Source of the DNA: UBA1351 sp964627665
GTDB lineage: Bacteria; Bacillota; Clostridia; Lachnospirales; Vallitaleaceae
Direction of reading: 5' to 3'
Assembly: GCA_964627665.1 (NCBI GenBank)
Contig: CAZVKG010000012.1
Span: forward strand, 6,250 to 70,249
DNA length: 64,000 nt
Shown here: positions 43,679-52,859 of the stretch, piece after piece
Position numbering within the stretch: position 1 is the first letter of the stretch
How the letters are laid out: each line of letters begins with the position of its first letter
Notes under the pieces: model-generated
What the model was told of the DNA's origin: nothing
What the model saw: the letters and a program-made list of their open reading frames with translations, nothing else
Databases searched by the model: none
Program-made: the position numbers and the translations under genes

Positions 43679-45955
43679 TTATGCATAGTAAGCAATTGAA
43701 TCTTTTTTATATATAATCGATAATCGATGCATGGCTCGCGTCATAGCCACATAAAACAATTTAACATCAAGAGAATCTTTGTCATAATATTCCTCTAATG
43801 TTGTTATGATGACCGCATCAAATTCTAAGCCTTTTGCCAAATGGGCAGGTATAATCAGAATACGGTGATTAAAATGTTTTGATTTTTCATCGATTAAGGC
43901 CATATCTAAGGATTGATCAAGCTTGCGTAAATGTTTATAGATGCTTTTTGCTTCTTCTTGCGACTTTGCAATAACAGCCATGGTTGTATAACCTTCTTGC
44001 GTCCATTCGGAAATCTCTGCTTCAATCTTTTTAACCACTTCCGCATTGGATTTAAAGTCAATAATCTCCGGTTCTTTTCCATGACGTACCACCGGTTTTG
44101 CTTTGAGCAGGTAATCTAAATTCGCGTAATCAATCACTGTATTGGCTGCTTCCATAATCTCAACCGTTGTACGATAGCTTTGCTGTAAGGGTAGATATGT
44201 CACTTTGGGTTTAAAGATTTGATGTTGTATATAATCCCAGTTCTCAATCGAACGATACATATGGATCCCTTGAGCTAAATCACCTAAAATCGTAAATCGT
44301 TCAGTATCTAACATTTGGCGTAGTACATAAAATTGAAAAGCACTTAAGTCTTGGGCTTCATCAATAACCACCATTTTTATATCCAAATTATTCTTCAAAC
44401 CGAATAAACGCTCTTTTAAATATGCCAGAGGTGCTAAGTCCTCAACTTCATATTTTTTCTCTATATGATGCTGCTTTTCTTGTTGTGCAATATATTTGGC
44501 TAATTCGACAGAAAAATCCACCTCTGCAAAAACACCAATATTTTCTAATAATTCATGGTAAAACGCGAATAAATCTTTTTGATAAAAGGTCGCCATATAT
44601 TTTTTTACGACCGTTTTTGACATCTTTTGCAATTGATCTAATCGCAACTCACGTTCATCCATCAGTGCAACTAATTTTTGCCGGCGCTCTTCTGTCTCCG
44701 CTTCCCTATCACGTATACGGTCAATTTTTTTTGAATAGGTCGCTTCGATCCTTTTTAATATCTCTTTGCTCTTGTTTCGGACATATGTTGTTAAATATTT
44801 TTTTATACTTTCTACCCGTTTATATAAAGGTAGATAACCGTATAACTCTTGATATAATGTTTCGATTTCACTTTTTTCCAGCAAACAAAACTCATCCAAA
44901 AACAGACCTTTTTGCGGCAAGATTTGTTGTTCAATATCATCCACATATCGATCTAGAAGCTCTTTCATTTTCATAGAATTCTTAAAGGAAGCCGCTTGAC
45001 TAATCAAGTGCTTTTCTCCATCTGAAACAGCACCTTCATGAGAATGAATTAGGGTATTTAGCTTTTCATTGGAATCAGTAAGTTTGACCTTTTTGCCGAT
45101 AATTTCATACATTAAATCAATATATGTTGTCTGTACAACCTTATCCGCGCCTAGTTCCGGAAGGACACTGGAAATATAGTCTAAGAACAGTGTGCTCGGT
45201 GCAATAATCATGAATTGTTCCGGATAAAATGTCTCCGCATATGTATAGATTAAATAGGCAATGCGATGTAAGGCAATCGTTGTTTTTCCACTTCCTGCAA
45301 CACCTTGCACAATAAGTGGTTTATCAATGTCTGCCCGAATAATACGATTTTGTTCCGCTTGAATTGTCGAGACAATATCTTTTAACTTTTCACCGGCATG
45401 TTGGTCTAAGGATGCCTGTAAAAAGGTATCTGATGTAGAGATATCAACATCCATATACTCAAGTAATTGCCCATCTTCGATCGTATACTGACGTTTTTTT
45501 AATAACTCAATCGTATGTTCAGCATCGGCCGCTTCATATTTGGCTTGTCCTAATCGACCATCATAATACACGCTAGCAATCGGCGCCCGCCAGTCAATGA
45601 CCATGGGCGTCTCCATAGATGGGTCGAACAGAGAGACTTTTCCGATATAAAGTTCTTCAATATGGTCCTTGTTCTCTTGTATGATATCCATTCGTGCAAA
45701 ATAGGGTTTTTTGCGTGAATGCAAAAGTAAGTCAAAGTTTTTTTCTAAGGCATCTAATAATTTCGAATTCAACATAATATTTGAGTAACTCAAACTACTA
45801 TCAAGATAGTCTAAGTTAATATAGGCGTCTTTGATACTCTCTTTAAACTTTATGCGATTTTCCATAACCGTGGCAATCGTTGCCTCTAAATAGGATTTTG
45901 TTTCATCTAATCGTCGAATTTCTTTTTTATAATCTGCGTGCTTTTCAATTGACAT
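43679..45955 (-). CDS. helD: UvrD-like helicase / RNA polymerase recycling factor HelD
   Basis: About 758 residues. An N-terminal coiled coil (roughly residues 10-90) is the arm that HelD inserts into the RNA polymerase secondary channel. VQGVAGSGKTTIALHRIAYL is Walker A with Lys224, KMVVIDEAQDLSAFQFYVL is Walker B, and GLEFDAVIITTLE with FYVAMTRAMHRLSIIY are the late SF1 motifs. HelD removes stalled RNA polymerase from DNA using ATP. AAAGGAATCATAA before the ATG at 45955 is preferred over a GTG further upstream. It is followed by the methyltransferase gene. Confidence 0.88.
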   Translation of the reverse strand: MSIEKHADYKKEIRRLDETKSYLEATIATVMENRIKFKESIKDAYINLDYLDSSLSYSNIMLNSKLLDALEKNFDLLLHSRKKPYFARMDIIQENKDHIEELYIGKVSLFDPSMETPMVIDWRAPIASVYYDGRLGQAKYEAADAEHTIELLKKRQYTIEDGQLLEYMDVDISTSDTFLQASLDQHAGEKLKDIVSTIQAEQNRIIRADIDKPLIVQGVAGSGKTTIALHRIAYLIYTYAETFYPEQFMIIAPSTLFLDYISSVLPELGADKVVQTTYIDLMYEIIGKKVKLTDSNEKLNTLIHSHEGAVSDGEKHLISQAASFKNSMKMKELLDRYVDDIEQQILPQKGLFLDEFCLLEKSEIETLYQELYGYLPLYKRVESIKKYLTTYVRNKSKEILKRIEATYSKKIDRIRDREAETEERRQKLVALMDERELRLDQLQKMSKTVVKKYMATFYQKDLFAFYHELLENIGVFAEVDFSVELAKYIAQQEKQHHIEKKYEVEDLAPLAYLKERLFGLKNNLDIKMVVIDEAQDLSAFQFYVLRQMLDTERFTILGDLAQGIHMYRSIENWDYIQHQIFKPKVTYLPLQQSYRTTVEIMEAANTVIDYANLDYLLKAKPVVRHGKEPEIIDFKSNAEVVKKIEAEISEWTQEGYTTMAVIAKSQEEAKSIYKHLRKLDQSLDMALIDEKSKHFNHRILIIPAHLAKGLEFDAVIITTLEEYYDKDSLDVKLFYVAMTRAMHRLSIIYKKDSIAYYA

Positions 45956-45996
45956 TTTATGATTCCTTTCCATCGTGGTTCTGTTTAACGTCACTC

Positions 45997-46025
45997 ATTA
46001 TAACACGCTTTTATCTTATTGGAAA
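45997..46025 (-). promoter_or_regulatory. Probable promoter of helD
   Basis: On the minus strand TTTCCA, a 17-base spacer and TATAAT lie 41 bases before the helD start codon. The -10 is perfect. The element sits just beyond the 3' end of the membrane-protein gene, so helD can be transcribed independently of it. Confidence 0.55.
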
Positions 46026-46027
46026 AT

Positions 46028-46738
46028 TTATTCTGATTCGACTTGATTGGATGGTTGACTAAGGACTCTTGCAAGATTTGTGATCCCATGCAAGAAAAAA
46101 ACAGAGGCAATCAAGTAGTAGGTATATCTAGGTTGTATCAAAATCAATATTCCTACGCCAATATAGATCAAGGAAATAAAGATCAAACTGATCTTTTCCG
46201 TTTTACTCATGGTATTTGTCACTTTATCCATTCGTTGAACAAAATGTGTATGGTCTACAAGAGAATTAAACAAGGGTGTATGGTATTCTTTCTTGAAGAC
46301 ATTTTTTTTGACTTCTCGCCAAAATGATGGAAAAAAAACAATATTTAAAAAAAGGATGCCTAAAAATATGCTCAAAAAATATGTCAAACTCGAATAATAG
46401 TTTCCCCATGTTAAAAGCAATCCAATTTCGTCCATAAAAAGACCAAGTCCAAAACCATAAAGCATTGCAATTTTCTTACGGTGAATTCGCTTTGATTCCA
46501 TCATAGAGAGCCATCCTGCAATTGCAATTAAAAGGATACCAAAATAAAAATGATGAATGTGATGTCCGAACAAGATAATGTTTCTTCCTATATAGATGTT
46601 GACGGGTTCAAACATATCCCCATATTTGATGGCATCGGCATATTCATTTTTAGCTGAACCGGCTATAATGACGAGCAGACGAATTCCAATTAAGGAAAAC
46701 AAGTATGATATTGTTATAATAAATGGGATACTTTGCAT
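46028..46738 (-). CDS. Polytopic membrane protein of unknown function with a histidine cluster
   Basis: About 236 residues with six or so predicted helices and no recognised domain. A loop or helix start reads FGHHIHHFYFGILL, with four histidines in seven residues, and LFMDEIGLLLTWGNYY follows two helices later. These polar groups may form a metal or ligand site within the membrane. The C-terminal two helices come after a charged segment. The start is uncertain: ATG at 46738 after AAGAAG, or GTG at 46765. It lies upstream of helD on the same strand but helD seems to have its own promoter. No function is proposed. Confidence 0.65.
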   Translation of the reverse strand: MQSIPFIITISYLFSLIGIRLLVIIAGSAKNEYADAIKYGDMFEPVNIYIGRNIILFGHHIHHFYFGILLIAIAGWLSMMESKRIHRKKIAMLYGFGLGLFMDEIGLLLTWGNYYSSLTYFLSIFLGILFLNIVFFPSFWREVKKNVFKKEYHTPLFNSLVDHTHFVQRMDKVTNTMSKTEKISLIFISLIYIGVGILILIQPRYTYYLIASVFFLHGITNLARVLSQPSNQVESE

Positions 46739-46870
46739 TTTCTTCTTATCTCTGATATTAATCACTCCAAATCATGTCAGCAAATATATATCTATAATAA
46801 GTATAACATATTAATCAATGCACTTTTTTACAAAAACTTTACATTTTACTGAAAGATTTATTGATTCTCC

Positions 46871-46899
46871 TTGATAGTATTAAAATAACAGATTATATA
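46871..46899 (+). promoter_or_regulatory. Promoter of the glycosyltransferase-two-component operon
   Basis: TTGATA, a 17-base spacer and TATATA (or TATAAT two bases further on) lie 25 bases before the glycosyltransferase start. GAAGGAG is the ribosome-binding site. Confidence 0.6.
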
Positions 46900-46924
46900 A
46901 TTTAGGAAGAGAAGGAGTGATAAT

Positions 46925-48196
46925 ATGTTACCAATCATACATAAATTGTTATTTATTATGCAGATCATCGTTTTTATCTATGGTATGTATTTATTGACAT
47001 TAGCATTATTTGGTATTCGTACACGCATGACCGAAACATCCCACGCACCTAAAAACCGTTTTTCCATATTGATTCCAGCACATAACGAAGAAGCCGTTAT
47101 TCACAAACTGGTTCAAAATTTAAAGCACCAAAAATATCCTAAACATCTCTATGATATATTTGTTATTGCTGACAATTGTTCGGATAAGACTGCAGACATT
47201 GCTCAAGAAAATGGCGCACGTGTTTTAGAACGATTTAATGACGTTCGTAAAGGAAAAGGTTACGCGCTTGAATGGGCCCTACGCCAATTAAATTTATCCA
47301 AAGGACACTCTCATAAAAATCGGGATTATGATGCGGTTGTTATTATTGATGCTGATAATCTTGTATCTGATAATTTTCTAGATATCATGAATAATCGATT
47401 AATCAACGGTGAGAATGTTATTCAATCATATATTGATTCCAAAAATCCTAGTGATACATGGGTCACCGCTGCTTTTAGCATTATGTTTTGGCTTAACAAC
47501 CGTTTTACCTTGATGTCCCGTTATAACACAGGATTTTCTGCATTGTTAGCAGGGACAGGCATGTGCATATCTGCCGATGTATTACGGGAAATCGGTTGGG
47601 CTACGTCTACATTAACCGAAGATCTTGAGTATTCTACTAAAGCACTTTTGCACAACTATCGGACAACTTATGCCCATGATGCACGTATCTATGATGAAAA
47701 ACCTTTAAACTTTTTTACTTCTTGTCGTCAACGGTTGCGCTGGGCAAGAGGACAGATTGATGTTGCTATTAAATACTTGCCGAAAATGTTATTTCAAGGT
47801 ATTAAAGAACTGAGCATCGTAAAAATCGAAAGTGCTCTTAGATTATGTCAGCTTTTTATTATTGTTTTTGCAGGGATAATATTAGTAACAAGCTTAGTTC
47901 AACCACAATGGGTTGCTATTACCTCTATCTATCTGCATATACAATCCCATATACCCTTTTTAGGTTTTACCCTTCCCTATCTGCCCTACATCGTACCCAT
48001 TATTTTACTTTCACTCGACAAGCCACCTTTGAAACCCTTTAAATATTTACTTTTATTCCCTATTTTTGCCTATAGTTGGTATATCATATATTTCTATGCA
48101 TTATTTACCTACAAAAACACTTCATGGATGCCAACAAAACATACACGTGACTTAGATTTAAATCATGTAAAATCGGAGTTTTATGGACAAGGCTAA
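46925..48196 (+). CDS. Membrane glycosyltransferase family 2
   Basis: The 423-residue protein has an N-terminal membrane helix, a GT-A domain and C-terminal helices. FSILIPAHNEEAVIHKLV is the nucleotide-sugar site, VIIDADNLV holds the metal-binding DxD, TEDLEYSTKALLHNY the ED motif with the likely catalytic Asp, and CRQRLRWARGQIDV the QxxRW motif. This is the processive-type layout of cellulose, hyaluronan and poly-GlcNAc synthases and relatives. The sugar polymerised or transferred is unknown. It is followed on the same strand by an OmpR-type regulator and its kinase, which may respond to the envelope change it brings. Confidence 0.85.
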   Translation: MLPIIHKLLFIMQIIVFIYGMYLLTLALFGIRTRMTETSHAPKNRFSILIPAHNEEAVIHKLVQNLKHQKYPKHLYDIFVIADNCSDKTADIAQENGARVLERFNDVRKGKGYALEWALRQLNLSKGHSHKNRDYDAVVIIDADNLVSDNFLDIMNNRLINGENVIQSYIDSKNPSDTWVTAAFSIMFWLNNRFTLMSRYNTGFSALLAGTGMCISADVLREIGWATSTLTEDLEYSTKALLHNYRTTYAHDARIYDEKPLNFFTSCRQRLRWARGQIDVAIKYLPKMLFQGIKELSIVKIESALRLCQLFIIVFAGIILVTSLVQPQWVAITSIYLHIQSHIPFLGFTLPYLPYIVPIILLSLDKPPLKPFKYLLLFPIFAYSWYIIYFYALFTYKNTSWMPTKHTRDLDLNHVKSEFYGQG

Positions 48197-48250
48197 GATT
48201 CAATGATAAACTTATTTATATATAACCTTACTGCAAAATAGGAGTTTATT

Positions 48251-48955
48251 ATGCCGAAAAACTTATTAATTATAGAAGATGATTTACATGTTGTTGAATT
48301 ATTAAAAGCATGTCTTATTCCGGAAGGTTTTAATATACATGTTGAGACCAACGGATTAGACGGCTTAAATCATGCTTTAACAACAAGGTATGATTTAATT
48401 ATTCTTGACATTATGCTTCCTGACAAAAATGGATGGGATATATGCCGCCAACTTACAGGTGGCAATAAGACTTGGACGCCTATACTTATGTTGACAGCAA
48501 AAGAAAGCGAAAATGACCGAATACTCGGTTTAGAAATGGGTGCTGATGATTATGTAACAAAACCTTTTAGCCCACGGGAATTAGTCGCAAGAATCAACGC
48601 TATTTTCCGTCGCATCGAACAAGAATCTTCAATTAAAACCGATTTATCTTCTATATTAACCATCAACGATTTGACCTTGGATGCCAATCGCTTTACAGTC
48701 ATGTTAAAAGATCAGCCCATCATTCTAACTCCAAAGGAATTCGACTTGCTCTATTATATGATTCAACATAAGGGTCAAGTTTTTAGTCGAGAGCAACTTT
48801 TAAGTCAAATTTGGGATTATGAATTATATACCTCGACGCGAACCGTCGATGAACACATCAAAAATCTACGCAAAAAAATAGCTGAATATGATTCCGAAAC
48901 GAAATTTCTTCATACTGTTTGGGGAGTCGGATATAAATTCGAGGTGACAAAGTAA
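48251..48955 (+). CDS. OmpR/PhoB-type response regulator
   Basis: The 234 residues comprise a receiver domain with IIEDD and the phospho-acceptor Asp53 in LIILDIMLP, the switch MGADDYVTKPFSPREL, and a winged-helix DNA-binding domain with LTPKEFDLLYYM and TRTVDEHIKNLRKKI. It is followed by its cognate kinase with TAAATG spacing and preceded by a glycosyltransferase gene 54 bases away. Targets are unknown; envelope genes are likely. Confidence 0.92.
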   Translation: MPKNLLIIEDDLHVVELLKACLIPEGFNIHVETNGLDGLNHALTTRYDLIILDIMLPDKNGWDICRQLTGGNKTWTPILMLTAKESENDRILGLEMGADDYVTKPFSPRELVARINAIFRRIEQESSIKTDLSSILTINDLTLDANRFTVMLKDQPIILTPKEFDLLYYMIQHKGQVFSREQLLSQIWDYELYTSTRTVDEHIKNLRKKIAEYDSETKFLHTVWGVGYKFEVTK

Positions 48956-50440
48956 ATGAGAGGACCCAAAAAACTATCCATCAAACTAACGTTGAGCTAT
49001 CTGATAATTATATTAATTACACTCATCATCCTATATTTTTCTTTTTTTAATTTAATGGAAAAATATTTTTTTAGTACGGAAGGATTAGAGGTTGCAGCTC
49101 ATGCACAAAAAATCAGTACTTTAGTTAAAGAGCCCTTACTTGAAAATAATTATCTAGAATTAAGAGAGTTAGTCGAAACTCTATCCTATACTTATGAATC
49201 TGAGATATGGCTCATCGATCTTGACGGAAATACAATCATTGAATCTAGCAATCGTCCGGATAACATTCATACTTTAGAAGCTTCAGAAATAAAAAGTGTC
49301 TTAGATGGCAATGTTGTTACAAAGCAGATTAGCGGTATCGATTCCCGTAGTCTATCTTACGTTGTTCCTGTTACGAAAAGTGACCGACGTAACGATTCCT
49401 TTGGCGAAGAAATACTTGATAAAGAAACAATTATAGGAGCCGTAGCCATTAATTCACCACTCGGAAAAATCAATACCATCATGGCGAATATTGTTCGCAT
49501 TAGTTTTAGCGCTGTAATTATTTCGATTCCAATCGCTTTTTCTGCCGGATACATTATGTCTAAAATCATATCTCGACCTTTTGAAAAAATGATTAATGTT
49601 GCACGTAATATAAGTAAGGGAGACTTTAATCAGCGTGTTGAATATGATAAAAATGATGATGTTTCTGAATTAGTCACAACCTTTAATTATGCAATTTCCA
49701 AAATCACTGAAAGTCTTGAAGAAAAAAATCGCTTAGTCCACCTTCAAAATGACCTTCTGTCAAATGTTACTCATGAATTCCGTTCACCCTTAACATCCCT
49801 TCGTGGTTTTTTAGAACTTTTAATCGATGGAAAAATAAGTAATGAAGCAAAATCAAACTATTATCAAATTATGATGGATGATACCTTACATCTCAATCGT
49901 CTTGTTGGTGACTTACTTGAATTAGCAAGTCTACAATCCGGTCAAATAAAACTGATTCCTTCCATTGTTCCACTAAAGAGTTTATTCATATGGCTTTCTG
50001 ACTACTATCATCTCGGTACGAAAGACCATCAGATTAACCTAGATTTAGTCCACCCTGATCAACCTATGCTCCCCCTTTACATTGACAAAGACCGAATACA
50101 CCAAGTATTGATTAATCTAGTTGACAATGCCATTCGGTATTCTCCTAAAAACGGTACAATTACAGTATTTGCACGCATTGATAAAAAAAGTAATCATCTT
50201 TTCTTCTATATTAAAGATGAAGGTATTGGCATTGAATCGGAAGATTTAAAACATATTTGGGAAAAATTCTACAAAGTGGACGTTGCCCGAACACGCTCAA
50301 CGAACGGTTCAGGTATCGGACTTGCTGTAGTCAAGCAAATTATTGATATGCACAATGGTCATGTTTTTGTAAAAAGCATTTTAGGCAAAGGTTCCACATT
50401 TGGTTTCAGCCTTCCCATCGTATACGATTCTTCTGATTAA
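48956..50440 (+). CDS. Sensor histidine kinase (PhoR/ResE-like)
   Basis: The 494 residues have membrane helices near 13-32 and 181-201 around an extracellular sensor, a HAMP domain, and the kinase core. His273 in NVTHEFRSPLTSLRGFLEL is the phospho-acceptor, with N box LVDNAIRYSPK and G boxes KDEGIGIE and GSGIGLAVVKQI. It directly follows its response regulator gene, one base after that stop codon. The stop codon overlaps that of the convergent GGDEF gene by three bases, so the transcripts must overlap at their 3' ends. Confidence 0.92.
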   Translation: MRGPKKLSIKLTLSYLIIILITLIILYFSFFNLMEKYFFSTEGLEVAAHAQKISTLVKEPLLENNYLELRELVETLSYTYESEIWLIDLDGNTIIESSNRPDNIHTLEASEIKSVLDGNVVTKQISGIDSRSLSYVVPVTKSDRRNDSFGEEILDKETIIGAVAINSPLGKINTIMANIVRISFSAVIISIPIAFSAGYIMSKIISRPFEKMINVARNISKGDFNQRVEYDKNDDVSELVTTFNYAISKITESLEEKNRLVHLQNDLLSNVTHEFRSPLTSLRGFLELLIDGKISNEAKSNYYQIMMDDTLHLNRLVGDLLELASLQSGQIKLIPSIVPLKSLFIWLSDYYHLGTKDHQINLDLVHPDQPMLPLYIDKDRIHQVLINLVDNAIRYSPKNGTITVFARIDKKSNHLFFYIKDEGIGIESEDLKHIWEKFYKVDVARTRSTNGSGIGLAVVKQIIDMHNGHVFVKSILGKGSTFGFSLPIVYDSSD

Positions 50441-52068
50441 GAATATAAAACTACCCGATTTCTACCTTGTTCTTTAGCTTCATATAAAGCTTGATCTGCT
50501 TGATCAATGATTTGAAGGACTTCACTGTCATGATTGTCAACAACATAGGCTCCAATACTTATTGTTAATAACCGTTTTTCTCCATCAAGATCATATTCTA
50601 GCTTTAACGCTTCCACGCGCTTACGCATATACTCAGCCAAAGCCTTTGCTTTGTCGAAACTTTTTATCTTTGCAATTACAACAAATTCTTCCCCACCAAA
50701 TCGTCCGACAAAATAATCTTTACAGGGGATTTTTTTAAGTACTTCTGCAACTTTTTTTAAACATACATCACCTTCAATATGTCCTAGAGAATCATTATAT
50801 GCTTTAAAATAATCAATATCAATCATATAAACAGCAACAAGTTTTGACGTGTTCCCATCATTTCTAACCAAAAACTCAGAATAGTGATGATGAATTCCTC
50901 GACGATTATAGGTTTTGGTCAAATCATCTAGCATACTATCCTTCATTAACTTGATATTTTTATTTTTTATTTCTTCTAACTCTTTATTGATATAAATAAC
51001 ATCTTTACGCAGCTTTCGAGTCACTTCGCGAATTTGGCGATGATCTTTTTTGTCCTTGCTATGCTCAAGCTCTAAGGATAGGATTTCTAATTTCTGGGAC
51101 AGGTTTGATGCTTCAATTTCTTTTTCCTTCATTGAAAAGTACTTATAATATTTTAAAGCTTCTTTATAATCGTTTACTTTTTCATAATAATCTGATAGAA
51201 CTTTGTAGATTAGACTTATTTTTGAATCGAGTTGTAGTTCTACCGCATCTTTTAAAGCTTCCTGTAAATAGTCCAACGGATTCTTACCTAGTATTTCACA
51301 AAGTTCTGCTTGGTTTATTAATAACTCAATTTTAAAGAATTTATTGTCTATTTCATTATATTTTTCTTGTGCAATAAGGTAATGTTGCTCAGCCAATTGA
51401 TATTTTTCTGCTTGAATCATTGCCCGTCCTAGTTTTGTCTCTGTTTCACCAATGAGAATAATATTGTTATGTTTTATGGCTAGCTCATGGGATTTTTGGA
51501 TATGCTCAAGGGATCTTGCATAGTTTTTCATCAAAAAATAGATTTCACCAATATTAAGATAAATCGACGCAGCATTTAATTCCAGCTGCGGATCTTGAAT
51601 ATGCTTCATCGTCATCTCGAGTGCATCCGTATAATAGGTCAAAGCTTTTTCATATTCTTTTGCTTCGCGATAGACTTCGCCAATATTGTTGACGACAGAA
51701 GAATACATATTCGGATCAGTCACTTCCTTCGACAAATTTAAGGCGATTGTGAAATTTTCTAAAGCACTTGCATAATCTCCATAATAGAAATATATAATGC
51801 CAATAATATTTCGAACTTTCATAATGCCAAGCTGGTCGCCGATGAATTCAAAAAGATCTAAACCTTTAAGCGCACTTGATAAGCCATTTACATAATCTGA
51901 CATGACACGACATGCAAGAGCCATGAAAAAATATGCCTGGGCTTGGTCTGGTTTTGATTTATATGTAATTGCAAGCTTTAAAGCCTTTTCTGCACTTTCA
52001 TATGCCAGCTTTGGTTGGCTATGTGCATGAGTTCTAGCTTCTTCGATATAACCTTCTATCTTCTTCAT
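50437..52068 (-). CDS. TPR-GGDEF diguanylate cyclase
   Basis: About 543 residues without a membrane segment. Residues of about 1-345 form tandem tetratricopeptide repeats, for example SALENFTIALNLSKEV and YEKALTYYTDALEM. A coiled coil leads to a C-terminal GGDEF domain with DDLTKTYNRRGIHHHY, DIDYFKAYNDSLGH and the active-site GRFGGEEFVVIAK. The GGEEF motif predicts c-di-GMP synthesis. The RxxD product-inhibition site normally found a few residues upstream is not seen. The TPR part probably receives a protein or peptide signal. The ATG at 52068 follows AAAGGAAG; the longer open frame upstream is not expected to be translated. Confidence 0.85.
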   Translation of the reverse strand: MKKIEGYIEEARTHAHSQPKLAYESAEKALKLAITYKSKPDQAQAYFFMALACRVMSDYVNGLSSALKGLDLFEFIGDQLGIMKVRNIIGIIYFYYGDYASALENFTIALNLSKEVTDPNMYSSVVNNIGEVYREAKEYEKALTYYTDALEMTMKHIQDPQLELNAASIYLNIGEIYFLMKNYARSLEHIQKSHELAIKHNNIILIGETETKLGRAMIQAEKYQLAEQHYLIAQEKYNEIDNKFFKIELLINQAELCEILGKNPLDYLQEALKDAVELQLDSKISLIYKVLSDYYEKVNDYKEALKYYKYFSMKEKEIEASNLSQKLEILSLELEHSKDKKDHRQIREVTRKLRKDVIYINKELEEIKNKNIKLMKDSMLDDLTKTYNRRGIHHHYSEFLVRNDGNTSKLVAVYMIDIDYFKAYNDSLGHIEGDVCLKKVAEVLKKIPCKDYFVGRFGGEEFVVIAKIKSFDKAKALAEYMRKRVEALKLEYDLDGEKRLLTISIGAYVVDNHDSEVLQIIDQADQALYEAKEQGRNRVVLYS

Positions 52069-52146
52069 TTCTATCGCTTCCTTTAAATATAGATATACTA
52101 CTTTCATTATACCATTAATAATAGAAACTAAGTAGATATTCCTAAA

Positions 52147-52179
52147 CAAAAATAGGACCAAAGACTTTTGATTCAGTCC
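52147..52179 (-). terminator. Intrinsic terminator after the betaine transporter operon
   Basis: On the minus strand GGACTGAA and TTTGGTCC form an 8-bp stem with two G-U pairs and a nine-base loop, followed by TATTTTTG. It lies about 20 bases beyond the stop codon of the GntR-type regulator, before the GGDEF gene. Confidence 0.6.
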
Positions 52180-52199
52180 ATAGCCCTACTTACTTTTCA

Positions 52200-52838
52200 C
52201 TATTTTTCGTCTTCCATTTGTTGACGCATATATTCACCCAGACGTATACTTGACTGAGGATTACCAACGTACAAAAGTCGGTCATTAAGTTTAATGGTAT
52301 CCTTGGGTGAAGGGGATAGTATGGTTCGTCCATCACGACGAATACCGACAACTGTTGCTCCGGTATTTTCCCATATCTTTAATTCTTCAATCGGTTTTTC
52401 AAACTGTTCACAGTCAAATGCTAAATGGTAGTCATGAACGACCACCTGTTCAACATTTTTAAAACGACTTGAATAATCAACAATCGAATTTACCGTATGA
52501 TTCATTTTCTTCTCAATCGTGTCTCGCTGTGCCAAGAGTTCCATCAGTTCTTCTTTTAATTCGTTAATGCTTGCTCGTATTGTATAGACTTCAATGAATT
52601 CTTCAGCTTTTTGGCTAGACGCAACATAAATTCCGGTACCATGTTCTACCGTTACAATATTCATTTCCTCTAAGAGGCCCATTGATTTACGAATCGTTTC
52701 CGGAGATACACTATATTCTCCGGCAAACGTCGTTCGCCCACTAATTTTTTGCCCCTCTTTTAGTTCACCTTTCACAATTCGACCGGCTACATCCATAGCT
52801 ACTCGCATATAAATCGGTTCACTATTCTTTTTTGCCAT
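52200..52838 (-). CDS. busR: GntR-RCK_C transcriptional regulator, BusR-like
   Basis: The 212-residue protein has an N-terminal GntR winged helix (about 1-75) with SVSPETIRKSMGLLEEMNI and VEHGTGIYVA, a coiled coil (about 80-115) and a C-terminal RCK_C/TrkA_C domain (about 125-205) with TVVGIRRDGRTILSP and LNDRLLYVGNP. This is the architecture of BusR, which in Lactococcus and Streptococcus binds c-di-AMP and represses glycine betaine uptake. The gene is the last of the betaine transporter operon, which supports the assignment. It should act as an autorepressor at the promoter near 55940. Confidence 0.83.
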   Translation of the reverse strand: MAKKNSEPIYMRVAMDVAGRIVKGELKEGQKISGRTTFAGEYSVSPETIRKSMGLLEEMNIVTVEHGTGIYVASSQKAEEFIEVYTIRASINELKEELMELLAQRDTIEKKMNHTVNSIVDYSSRFKNVEQVVVHDYHLAFDCEQFEKPIEELKIWENTGATVVGIRRDGRTILSPSPKDTIKLNDRLLYVGNPQSSIRLGEYMRQQMEDEK

Positions 52839-52859
52839 CTGCGTGCCTCCTCAAAATTC

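Noticed and set aside
44422..44976. 184-codon plus-strand open frame inside helD
   Set aside because: It lies fully opposite conserved helicase sequence, has no recognisable domain and no ribosome-binding site, so it is taken as a shadow.
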